Origin: SB15 sp964639245
Lineage (GTDB): Bacteria; Chloroflexota; Anaerolineae; Aggregatilineales; J027
Reading direction: 5' to 3'
DNA length: 61,972 nucleotides
Assembly (NCBI GenBank): GCA_964639245.1
Contig: CAZXCU010000023.1
Location: forward strand, 1 to 61,972
Of this stretch, positions 33,415 to 41,434 are shown piece after piece. The stretch's first letter is position 1. Every line of letters starts with the position of its first letter. The notes under the pieces were generated by a model. That model saw nothing but the letters and a program-made list of their open reading frames with translations, was not told the DNA's origin and did not search any database. The position numbers were made by a program, and so were the translations under genes.

Positions 33415-33443
33415 TCCCTTCTCCTGTATTACAGGGGAAGGGG
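33415..33443. repeat. Short palindromic repeat
   Basis: A CCCTTCTCCTGT arm faces ACAGGGGAAGGGG across ATT, followed by TGAGGATGGGG. Same class as the units at 31059 and 48814. It lies between the convergent MFS and STAS-like genes and may act as a bidirectional terminator. Confidence 0.5.
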
Positions 33444-33483
33444 TGAGGATGGGGGTCTTACAGCCCATCATACTTGAAGGCGT

Positions 33484-33891
33484 TTATTTGCCGGCAAAGG
33501 CTTGGGCGACAAAATCATCCTGTTTTGCTAGAAATGCCACCGCATCCTCAATCGAATCGACACTGTGAAAGCGGGTTCGTGTCAGTTGGAAGGCGGCTTC
33601 GGCAAAGGTGTTAACAAGTTGGCGGGCAGTGGCCTTACGTGGATTGACGACCACCACCCAATCGACAGGCAGTTGATTGATGGACTGGGCCATCGCTTTA
33701 AATTGAGGAATGCTGGCGGCGACCCGTTCGACATTTTCCATGTGGGCGATGTAATGAATCCGAAAAGTCCGGCGCTGGGTATACGCTTGGAGACTGTGCA
33801 TGGTGGTCTTGAGGTCGTCAATCGTCAAAACATCGGTATAATTGCCAAACACCACCAGTTTTTCAATCAGCCATAGATGTTCCATCGTCAT
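33484..33891 (-). CDS. Hypothetical protein, STAS-like
   Basis: 135 aa from ATG 33891 (MTMEHLWLIEKLVVFGNY); the frame extends upstream to 33954 but that part reads like non-coding sequence. Pattern: a first strand, DDLKTTMHSLQAY helix, strand IHYIAHMENV, then DWVVVVNPRKATARQLVNTFAEAAF and VDSIEDAVAFLAKQ. This alternation resembles small STAS/SpoIIAA-like domains common in Chloroflexota near signalling genes. No catalytic motif. Confidence 0.5.
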   Translation of the reverse strand: MTMEHLWLIEKLVVFGNYTDVLTIDDLKTTMHSLQAYTQRRTFRIHYIAHMENVERVAASIPQFKAMAQSINQLPVDWVVVVNPRKATARQLVNTFAEAAFQLTRTRFHSVDSIEDAVAFLAKQDDFVAQAFAGK

Positions 33892-34005
33892 ACCCTGATT
33901 AATTACACCGTGAATTATCCTCTTTAGGATAACATGCCCGCCAGCGTTGCACAATCATTTTTAACAGGTTTTCACAAATTCATCAGATAGCTCAAAATTG
34001 TAAAT

Positions 34006-34173
34006 TCATCCTTCTGCCGAAACCCGTCCCCCGATGAAGGCCGCCCCCGCCATGAGCAGCAAAATAATGCACAGCAACAACGCGAGGGTTGCGGCGGTTC
34101 CGGTGAGAAAAATCAGTCCTAGTAGCGCCATCAGCACGGCACTGCCGATAAAAATAACCATCCAGTTTGACAT
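34006..34173 (-). CDS. Small two-helix membrane protein, 55 aa
   Basis: A short ORF (MSNWMVIFIGSAVLMALLG ... FIGGRVSAEG) with two hydrophobic helices separated by a TGTAA turn. It begins 12 bases after the stop of the protein kinase gene in the same direction, so it is co-transcribed. Composition and hydrophobic periodicity make it a convincing small membrane protein. No family recognised; it could be a kinase partner. Confidence 0.6.
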   Translation of the reverse strand: MSNWMVIFIGSAVLMALLGLIFLTGTAATLALLLCIILLLMAGAAFIGGRVSAEG

Positions 34174-34185
34174 ACGATTTGCTCC

Positions 34186-35193
34186 TTATTTTGATTTGCG
34201 GCCTAGAATTTTTTCCATGAAATTCATCACCCAGCGCGGCGCAGGTTCTTGCAGGTCGGTGGGGGTGGTTTGAATTTCAGTATCAGCATCCTCAAGGGAA
34301 AAACTTTTGGTGTCACTTGGCACAGGTGGGAGGGGGGCGGCTTGTTTCATCGCGTCTTCCAACGCCTGTACAAACGTCATGGCGGTGGGATAACGATAGG
34401 CGGGGTCGGGGTGAATCATCCGGCTGACGATTTGGGCAACGGGCATGGGAACAGTGGTCAAAAAGGGCTTGCTGGAGCGGTGCCAGTCAATCAACTTGCC
34501 AATCGAGGAGGTGTCACGCTGGGGGGGTAGCCCTTCCAGCAAATCATAGGTCATCACACCCAGCGCATATAAATCGGAGGCCGGAGTCGCTTCTTCCCCG
34601 TTGAGCAATTCCGGCGCAAGATAGGCGGTAGTGCCAATCACGTTATGCACCTGTGTCAGTGGGGTTTCGCCGGAGACTTTGGCAATCCCAAAATCGGCTA
34701 GAATCGCCCGATTTTTGCTATCGAATAAAATATTACTCGGCTTAATATCGCGGTGAATCATGTCCGATTCATGGACGGCATCCAGCGCCTGCGCGATGTA
34801 TTTTAAGATTCTGACCATTTCTTCTAAGGGAATCCGCCCACCCATCTGAGAAGCCCGTTCTGCCAGTGTTCCGCCTTCGTAATATTCCATGACGGTATAG
34901 TAATAATCGCCATGAATCCCGAAATCATAGACGCGCACAATATAGGGAAGACTCAACAAACTTTTGACCGTTTGCATTTCGCGGAAAAAGCGGTCTTTGT
35001 AGGTGGGGTCAGCGTTGGCGAGCGAGCGTTTTAAAACCTTGATGGCACGCGGTTCGGCATCATGTTTGTTTTGCAGCGTTACATTTTTCTTGACTCCCAG
35101 ATACACCACCGCCATGCCGCCGCCTGCCACTAAATCGAGCAGTTTGTACTCGCCTAAATCAATGCCTGTGAGATTTTCCGTGACTTGTGCCAT
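34186..35193 (-). CDS. Ser/Thr protein kinase
   Basis: 335 aa. A complete eukaryotic-like kinase domain: glycine loop VAGGGMAVVY, VAIK-type Lys in AIKVLK, catalytic loop HRDIKPSNIL, DFGIAK and TAYLAPE. Residues 280-335 are a short acidic tail without a membrane helix, so the kinase is cytosolic unless held by the 55-aa membrane protein encoded next to it. Divergently transcribed from a second kinase, with a 167-base shared promoter region between them. Confidence 0.9.
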   Translation of the reverse strand: MAQVTENLTGIDLGEYKLLDLVAGGGMAVVYLGVKKNVTLQNKHDAEPRAIKVLKRSLANADPTYKDRFFREMQTVKSLLSLPYIVRVYDFGIHGDYYYTVMEYYEGGTLAERASQMGGRIPLEEMVRILKYIAQALDAVHESDMIHRDIKPSNILFDSKNRAILADFGIAKVSGETPLTQVHNVIGTTAYLAPELLNGEEATPASDLYALGVMTYDLLEGLPPQRDTSSIGKLIDWHRSSKPFLTTVPMPVAQIVSRMIHPDPAYRYPTAMTFVQALEDAMKQAAPLPPVPSDTKSFSLEDADTEIQTTPTDLQEPAPRWVMNFMEKILGRKSK

Positions 35194-35360
35194 TGCTTAC
35201 GCCCCTTGTTTGTGTTGCTGACACAAATATTAGCGTAAACTAGGGGTATTGGCGAACAAGAACTGGTCAGATGGCTAGGCGAAAACTAGCCGTTTTAAAC
35301 TTGTGAGTATCTTTTAAATATTGTAAGGTTGAATTGACGACGAGGTGAATAGATAAAGCA

Positions 35361-37847
35361 ATGACGCAAATTTTTAATGACCGCTTTCAACTTTTGGAAC
35401 TCATCGGGAAGGGGGGAATTGGGGAAGTTTATCGCGGACGTGACCTGCACACCAATACGGTTGTTGCCGTTAAGCTCCTGAAGTTAGACCCAACCCCCCA
35501 AGATATGAAATCTGTGGAGCGCTTTCAACAGGAAGCCGCCATTTTGGGGCATCTGGAGCATCCGCATATTGTCAAAATTGTTGCCTCCGGCAAGGATGGC
35601 GACCAATATTATATTGTGATGGAATATCTGGAAGGGCCATCGCTGTTACAGGTTATCCGCCAAGAAAACCCTGTCCCGATTCGACGGGTGCTGGAAATTG
35701 CGCTGGATATTTCCGATGCCCTGATTCATGCTCACCGACTGAATATTATTCACCGCGATCTTAAACCTACGAACGTTCTTTTTTCGCAGGGGGTGCCACA
35801 TTTGACCGATTTTGGTGTGGCGCGTCTTGGTAAAAATAGCGACCTCACCCAAACTGGCCTGGTGATTGGTTCATACAACTACCTTAGCCCGGAAGCCTGC
35901 AATGGAAAACTCACCGATGAACGCTCGGACATCTGGGCTTTCGGCGTAATGCTGCATGAAATGTTGACCGGACAAGTGCCTTTTTCCGGCGATAGCCCCG
36001 GTATGATTCTGAACGGCATCCTCAACAACCCTGTTCCCGATTTAAATCGGTTCCGTGCTGATATTCCGTTGGGACTGCAATCCTTGCTCTATGCCATGCT
36101 GGAAAAAAGACCGGAATTTCGCATGGACAGTATGCGAAGGGTGGGGGCAGAACTGGAACATACTTTGCGTTCGCTGGACACGGGTTCGATCACGCAAGGC
36201 GAAATCACCCAGGCTGTGCCAACGACTTCAACGTATTTTCCCAATCCGGTGACGACTGCCAAACCTAGCACGGTGATTGTGCTGCCCGTGTCCCAACGCT
36301 GGCTGGTGAGTTTGTTCATTCTGGGGGTGATGGTGCTGGGGGTACTGGCATTCTGGTGGGGCAGCCGTGAACCTGCTAAAGAAGCCGATTTTCTGGCGGT
36401 GGCAGTTGAGCCGGTTGCCCCTGACGAATATATGATTCTGGTGGGGCAGCTTGAACCGATTAATACCGATGAACGCGAAGTGACTCGCTTTATCATCAAT
36501 GATTTGCAGCTTCAATTGGAACAAACCGTTCCCTATACCCGCCTCAAAATCCGTGAATACCCTTACATCATTCAGAATGAGGCCGATGCACGAAAGGCTG
36601 CCGAAAAGAATACGGCGGCAGTAGTGGTTTGGGGACACTATACCAGCAGTGGGGCAGAATTAGACATCCAGCTAGGCACACTGGAGGCTTTTCCTTTTAA
36701 TCAGATTTCCTCAGAAACCTTGTCCCAAACCTTAGATGTGCGTGTGCGCGTCCAAGATATGCAACAAGAAACGATTGCGCCGTACATCTTGAATATGTTC
36801 ATTGTGATGCACAGCGCCACCGGGGACGAATTTGACGCGGGCGGGGCGGTGCTGGGGCGTGATGAAATGGATGAACAGGCCGCTGAAATCATCGGGGAAA
36901 CTTTGGGGGCAAGGGTTCATCGCTTTTTTGGTCGCTATTTTACGAATACCCAAGACGCAATTGAACTTATGAACACTGCGATTGCGGTTGATGCGGATAA
37001 TCCCATTCTCTATCACCTCCGTGCATTGGCTTACCAGAAACAGGGCGATTTTGCCAAAGGCGATCAAGACTTGGAAACGGCCTCCCTCATTGGCGGGGAC
37101 GCATGGTTTATCGCCAACATTTTGCGAGCCAACAATGCCCTTTTTCGGGATGAACCTGAACAGGGGATTGGCTATCTTAATCCTGTCATGGTTGCGAATC
37201 CAGAAGATTGGTTTATCTGGTATTTGCGCGGAACACTGTATTATCTTACTGAAGATTATGCCGCCGCCAAAGCCGATTTTGAAAAATCGGTTTCTTTGCA
37301 GCCCACCGCCACCTTCCCTTACATCTCGCTGGCACAACTTGCGACCCGCGAAGGTCGTTTGGATGAGGCCAATGCCCAGATGCAAAAGGTGCTAAATTCT
37401 TTTACCGACCCTGAACTTGCTAACCGCATTACGCTGGTGATGTTTGGGGATGCTGTTTTTTATAGTCATGCTCTTTCTGCCTACAGCAACTTTATCGTAG
37501 GACAGCACAGCGCCACTATCGATTCGATTGATGCAGCTTTGAAGATTAATCCCGATTTTACGGATCTTTTGTTTCTTAAGGGCATCTCGCTGTGTAGTTT
37601 AGACGACTACGAAGCTGCCGAAGAAGCCTATACACAAGCGCTCGAAATTGACCCCGAATTTATTGTCATCCACCTTTTGCGGGCGGAAGTCCGTTCTCAA
37701 CGTCGTGACTTTGCCGGAGTTGCCGAAGATTTGGAGGCCGTTCGTGAAAGTAATTTATCTGAGACTTTACAGCCTTACATTGAACTAGGATTAACCGGGG
37801 AATTTAGCTGCAAAGACTTTTTGCAAAACACCCCAGAAATTGAGTAA
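35361..37847 (+). CDS. Membrane Ser/Thr protein kinase with extracellular TPR region
   Basis: 828 aa. Residues 1-270 are a kinase domain (IGKGGIGEVYRG, VAVKLLK, HRDLKPTNVLF, LTDFGVARL, YLSPEA). One membrane helix lies at about 313-334 (WLVSLFILGVMVLGVLAFWWG). Residues 340-500 form an unrecognised outer domain, and 530-800 are tetratricopeptide repeats (AYQKQGDFAKGDQDLE, YYLTEDYAAAKADFE, LDDYEAAEEAYTQALEID). It likely senses an outside ligand or partner. The FHA protein encoded six bases downstream is a natural phospho-Thr reader for it. Confidence 0.9.
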   Translation: MTQIFNDRFQLLELIGKGGIGEVYRGRDLHTNTVVAVKLLKLDPTPQDMKSVERFQQEAAILGHLEHPHIVKIVASGKDGDQYYIVMEYLEGPSLLQVIRQENPVPIRRVLEIALDISDALIHAHRLNIIHRDLKPTNVLFSQGVPHLTDFGVARLGKNSDLTQTGLVIGSYNYLSPEACNGKLTDERSDIWAFGVMLHEMLTGQVPFSGDSPGMILNGILNNPVPDLNRFRADIPLGLQSLLYAMLEKRPEFRMDSMRRVGAELEHTLRSLDTGSITQGEITQAVPTTSTYFPNPVTTAKPSTVIVLPVSQRWLVSLFILGVMVLGVLAFWWGSREPAKEADFLAVAVEPVAPDEYMILVGQLEPINTDEREVTRFIINDLQLQLEQTVPYTRLKIREYPYIIQNEADARKAAEKNTAAVVVWGHYTSSGAELDIQLGTLEAFPFNQISSETLSQTLDVRVRVQDMQQETIAPYILNMFIVMHSATGDEFDAGGAVLGRDEMDEQAAEIIGETLGARVHRFFGRYFTNTQDAIELMNTAIAVDADNPILYHLRALAYQKQGDFAKGDQDLETASLIGGDAWFIANILRANNALFRDEPEQGIGYLNPVMVANPEDWFIWYLRGTLYYLTEDYAAAKADFEKSVSLQPTATFPYISLAQLATREGRLDEANAQMQKVLNSFTDPELANRITLVMFGDAVFYSHALSAYSNFIVGQHSATIDSIDAALKINPDFTDLLFLKGISLCSLDDYEAAEEAYTQALEIDPEFIVIHLLRAEVRSQRRDFAGVAEDLEAVRESNLSETLQPYIELGLTGEFSCKDFLQNTPEIE

Positions 37848-37853
37848 AAAACG

Positions 37854-38375
37854 ATGGATACCCGTAAATTATGCCCGAATTGTCAACAAAAAATTGACCC
37901 TTCCGCCTCTATTTGCGTTCGCTGTGGGGCGCTTGTGACCAATAGTACGATGGCCTCGCCAACGGTGATTACGACACAGGCCGCAATCGCGGAACAACTG
38001 CGTCAGTTCGTGGGAGCGCCCCGCGACCTTGACCCGTTGCCGGATGGTGTTTTGGCGCTGTTCCCAGAAACTTACCTTGCGCCGATTCTCGTTCAATGTA
38101 CCACCAGCATCATTTTGGGGCGACAATCGGCCTTTCTGGATGTTCCGGTGATTGATTTGTCCAATTTTCAAGCCTATGCGCTGGGGGTCTCACGCCAGCA
38201 CGCCCGCATTCGCCATCTTCCGACGGGCTATGTGATTGAAGATCTGGGCAGCGCGAATGGCACAAAAGTGAACGGGGTGCTGCTCCTGCCGGGACAATCG
38301 CTTCTCCTAAAACCCCATGATCGAGTCGCCCTGAGCAATCTTGTACTCACCGTTGTTTACACCCCGGAGGTCTAG
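37854..38375 (+). CDS. Zinc-ribbon FHA-domain protein
   Basis: 173 aa. An N-terminal zinc ribbon (CPNCQQKID ... CVRCGA) is followed by a linker and an FHA domain with the expected ILGRQS, VSRQHARIR and DLGSANGTKVNG motifs, which bind phosphothreonine. It starts six bases after the membrane kinase stop, implying co-transcription and a role in its signalling. Confidence 0.9.
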   Translation: MDTRKLCPNCQQKIDPSASICVRCGALVTNSTMASPTVITTQAAIAEQLRQFVGAPRDLDPLPDGVLALFPETYLAPILVQCTTSIILGRQSAFLDVPVIDLSNFQAYALGVSRQHARIRHLPTGYVIEDLGSANGTKVNGVLLLPGQSLLLKPHDRVALSNLVLTVVYTPEV

Positions 38376-38417
38376 GGTTGGGTGGTTAGGCGTAAAATCC
38401 TGACCACCCTTCACGAT

Positions 38418-38714
38418 TTAGAGTGGCAGTTTCTCGCCCGCATAGGCCAAAATGATTTTATCGCGGGCGATACCGCGTTGTTCCAGCGCTTCATAGAGGG
38501 GTTTGTCGGTGGTGTCGGTTTCGACAATCACGTACTCCCCTTCGACCCGTGCCATGACAATTGCTCTTGCAGGTTGACGCTCTGGAGACTCTTTTACACG
38601 CAGTACGGCATAAAATTGACGAATTTCATCAAACATGAGGTATAGGGTGGAGTTTGCCGTTTCCCCAGCATATTTTTCGACTTCTTCTCGTACAATTTCG
38701 ATTATTCCAGCCAT
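38418..38714 (-). CDS. xisI: XisI-family protein
   Basis: 98 aa. The C-terminal block VIVETDTTDKPLYEALEQRGIARDKIILAYAGE corresponds in spacing to the XisI signature (an acidic strand, a 'leaves a helix then Gly-Ile' motif and a final strand). XisI was described as a controlling factor for excision of the fdxN element in cyanobacteria. No such element is visible here. Its ATG overlaps the end of the xisH-like gene, the usual pairing. Confidence 0.7.
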   Translation of the reverse strand: MAGIIEIVREEVEKYAGETANSTLYLMFDEIRQFYAVLRVKESPERQPARAIVMARVEGEYVIVETDTTDKPLYEALEQRGIARDKIILAYAGEKLPL

Positions 38715-39106
38715 GTAACAATTTCCTCTGTAAACACATCCACCACTATCAATTTTATCCCAAGTTTCCGTTTCACAATTTCCCCTAAAGGATTTTTGAA
38801 CATCGTTTGATAATCTTCAAAGATTAATCCTAGATAGAGGGTTTCATTTCCATTATTTTCTTCAATTGCTAGACGATATAACAAGTATTGTCCGATGATT
38901 CCCGTCATTTGATGCACAAGAGATTCACGCTCCTTTAGCACTTTTACTTCAACGATAACACGTTGAGTTGGGTCTTTCCAAGCAAGAATATCTGGAAAAA
39001 CATCTCTCTCGCCAATTTCAAGACTGAATTGTTTTTTAGAGATTGTCCATCCAGCAGCTTCGAGTGCATTAACAACATAATAATGATACTGGTCTAAACG
39101 CGGCAA
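38702..39106 (-). CDS. xisH: XisH-family protein, PD-(D/E)XK nuclease-like
   Basis: 134 aa from TTG 39106, which has AAAGGA eight bases upstream and gives the normal family length; the longer ATG at 39193 adds a spurious N-terminus running into the next gene's end. Family pattern: HYYVVNALEAAGW at the start, DVFPDILAW, then VIVEVKV (candidate D...EXK nuclease core), HQMTGIIGQYLLYR and IKLIVVD. XisH/XisI pairs are widespread in bacteria beyond heterocyst formers, with a role in DNA processing presumed but unproven. Confidence 0.75.
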   Translation of the reverse strand: MPRLDQYHYYVVNALEAAGWTISKKQFSLEIGERDVFPDILAWKDPTQRVIVEVKVLKERESLVHQMTGIIGQYLLYRLAIEENNGNETLYLGLIFEDYQTMFKNPLGEIVKRKLGIKLIVVDVFTEEIVTWLE

Positions 39107-39164
39107 AATTTGATTCCTTTTCCTAAACAATGGGGGATGAGCCAGTCCATCCCCCCGAAAATTT

Positions 39165-40295
39165 TTACCCCAACGCCTGCCGCAAATCGGCAATTAAATC
39201 ATCCACATGCTCAATGCCCACACTCAAGCGCACCAACGCCGGATCCGTCGCAATCAGGCTGTCGGCGGTGCTGGCGTGGGTCATGCTATAGGGATGCTCA
39301 ATCAAACTTTCGACCCCACCCAGACTTTCTGCCAGCGCGAAAATTTGGGTGCGGGCGGACATTTCCCGCGCTGCTTTTTCGCCGCCTTTGTGGATGAAGC
39401 TAATCATCCCGCCAAAAAATTTCATCTGTTTTTTAGCAAGTTCATGCTGCGGGTGACTTTCCAATCCCGGATACAACACGGTTTGAATCTGCGGGTGGTC
39501 GCTTAAAAATTGGGCAATTTTGAGCGCGTTGCTGCTGTGCCGTTCCACCCGAATCGCCAGTGTTTTGAGTCCGCGCAGGGTCAAAAAGCAGTCCATCGGG
39601 CCGGGAACTGCCCCGACGGCATTTTGTAAAAACTTGAGACTCTGGTAGGTTTCTTCGTCATTCAGCACCAGCGCCCCGCCCACCACATCACTATGTCCGC
39701 CCAGATATTTGGTCGTGCTGTGCATGACAATATCCGCGCCCAGTGTGAGGGGTTGCTGCGAAGCCGGACTCGCAAACGTGTTGTCTACCGCGACCAAGAC
39801 TCCTTTGGGGGCAAGTTCGGCAATTGCGGCAATATCGGCCAATTTCATGCCCGGATTGGTGGGGGTTTCCATCCAGATAAGTTTGGTTTCGGGGCGCAGC
39901 GCCTTTTTGACATTTTCCACCTGTGCCATCTCGACCCAATCAAATTTGAGGCCAAATTTGGTCAGCACACGTTCAAACAGCCGATACGTTCCGCCGTAGA
40001 CATCATTTCCGACAATGATATGGTCGCCGGATTTGAGCAGGCGCAGCACGGTATCAATCGCAGAAAGCCCACTGGCAAACGACAGACCAAATTTGCCATG
40101 TTCCAGGCCTGCCAGCGCATTTTGTAACACTGTCCGCGTGGGATTATCGCTGCGGCTGTAATCATAGCCTTTGTGTTCGGCGGGGGCGGTTTGAACAAAG
40201 GTGGATGTTTGAAAAATCGGGGTCATAATCGCGCCGGTGGTTTCTTCGGGATGCACCCCCGCATGAACCGCCAGCGTTTCAAAGTGATGGGTCAT
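39165..40295 (-). CDS. Cystathionine gamma-synthase/gamma-lyase family PLP enzyme
   Basis: 376 aa, full length for the Cys/Met metabolism PLP family. Visible signatures: YSRSDNPTRTVLQ, SFASGLSAI, the phosphate-binding DVYGGTYRLF, ETPTNPGMK, VDNTFASP and the Schiff-base Lys in HSTTKYLGGHSD. It forms or splits cystathionine. With cystathionine beta-synthase encoded at 44547-45929, lyase activity in reverse transsulfuration (cystathionine to cysteine) is the more likely role, but sequence alone does not separate the two. Confidence 0.85.
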   Translation of the reverse strand: MTHHFETLAVHAGVHPEETTGAIMTPIFQTSTFVQTAPAEHKGYDYSRSDNPTRTVLQNALAGLEHGKFGLSFASGLSAIDTVLRLLKSGDHIIVGNDVYGGTYRLFERVLTKFGLKFDWVEMAQVENVKKALRPETKLIWMETPTNPGMKLADIAAIAELAPKGVLVAVDNTFASPASQQPLTLGADIVMHSTTKYLGGHSDVVGGALVLNDEETYQSLKFLQNAVGAVPGPMDCFLTLRGLKTLAIRVERHSSNALKIAQFLSDHPQIQTVLYPGLESHPQHELAKKQMKFFGGMISFIHKGGEKAAREMSARTQIFALAESLGGVESLIEHPYSMTHASTADSLIATDPALVRLSVGIEHVDDLIADLRQALG

Positions 40296-40310
40296 TGAAA
40301 TTTTCCTTTC

Positions 40311-41369
40311 TTATTGGCTCACGATAACCATATACTCAATTTCATAGAGGGCTGTTCTTAAGAATTCGTCGTCCGTCAAAATCGTACTCCATGTCAGGAG
40401 TCCACCAGAGGCCAGAATCGTATCGGCGGAAATGACCACTTCGATAATGGGCGAAAAGACATTGCTGGACTCGTTTACCACAAATCCTCCTACTACTGTC
40501 ACATCATCCTCAATTAAACGGATTCGCACCCGGACACTGTGACTCGATGGAATCGTCAGGGTCAGGCTGTCAAAATTGTTGAGGGTTTCGCCCGCCTGCA
40601 CGCCTTCATCGGTATAAATATTTTCGACTTCGGTGTCATCCACCAATTCACCATTGGGATCGACTTCCTGAATTTCATAAATCAGGCGGATTTCGTCTTT
40701 GCCATCGCTCCAAATCGCGTCCTCTTGGATATTGTCGGTGGTCACAGAGGCGACCATGAGCGTAATCGTGCGGGTGAGAGGGGTAGGGGTGGGCGTAAAG
40801 GTAAAAGTTGGGGTGTAGGTGCTGGTCGAAGTCGCGGTTGCTGTTGAAGTCAGCGTAAAAGTCGGCGTGTAGGTGAGGGTACTGGTCGGAGTGTTGGACG
40901 GTGTAAAAGTTGAAGTGGGCGTGTCAGTAGGGGTATTCGTGGGCGTAAAAGTATCGGTGGGGGTGGCGGTGTGAGTCGGCGTGTCGGTGGGCGTAAAAGT
41001 CCATGTTGGGGTATTGGATGGCGTGTCCGATGCGGTCAGAGTCGCGGTGGGCGTGATGGACGGGGTGAACGTGACCGAGGGGGTGCTGGTGGCGGTTTCG
41101 GTGGCAGTTGCCGTTTCTGTCGGGGTGTTTGTGACCGTTTTAGAAGGGGTCAACGTGCTGCTGGGAACAAACCGTACCGTTGGAGTCGGTGGGTTGTCGG
41201 GATTAGGGAAAAACAGCACCACCCCCGTACAGACCAGCGCCGCCAACGCCATCCCCAATAAGATGACCAGACTGATGACCCCACAGCCGCCGCGCCGCTG
41301 CCCACGCGGAGGGGGAGGCGGGGTTTCATAGGGGGAGACTTCACGCACCGTGATTTTGGACTGCACCAC
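40311..41369 (-). CDS. Membrane-anchored Pro/Thr-rich surface protein
   Basis: 352 aa. A short basic cytosolic N-terminus, one membrane helix (VISLVILLGMALAALVCTGVVLFF), then about 135 residues of TPT/TxT repeats (TPTDTPT, TFTPTNTPT) forming an extended wall-spanning stalk. A folded C-terminal domain of about 150 residues follows, rich in strands (ITLMVASVTTDN, EIRLIYEIQEVDP, VRVRIRLIEDD). Such stalked proteins are typical of Chloroflexota. The C-terminal domain is unrecognised. It starts 65 bases after the TIR-NACHT gene in the same direction. Confidence 0.65.
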   Translation of the reverse strand: MVQSKITVREVSPYETPPPPPRGQRRGGCGVISLVILLGMALAALVCTGVVLFFPNPDNPPTPTVRFVPSSTLTPSKTVTNTPTETATATETATSTPSVTFTPSITPTATLTASDTPSNTPTWTFTPTDTPTHTATPTDTFTPTNTPTDTPTSTFTPSNTPTSTLTYTPTFTLTSTATATSTSTYTPTFTFTPTPTPLTRTITLMVASVTTDNIQEDAIWSDGKDEIRLIYEIQEVDPNGELVDDTEVENIYTDEGVQAGETLNNFDSLTLTIPSSHSVRVRIRLIEDDVTVVGGFVVNESSNVFSPIIEVVISADTILASGGLLTWSTILTDDEFLRTALYEIEYMVIVSQ

Positions 41370-41434
41370 AACCTGCCTTCACTTTGACAGACGGATTGTA
41401 ATGGGCGCGGGATTAAGAGGCAAAAAATTTGTCT

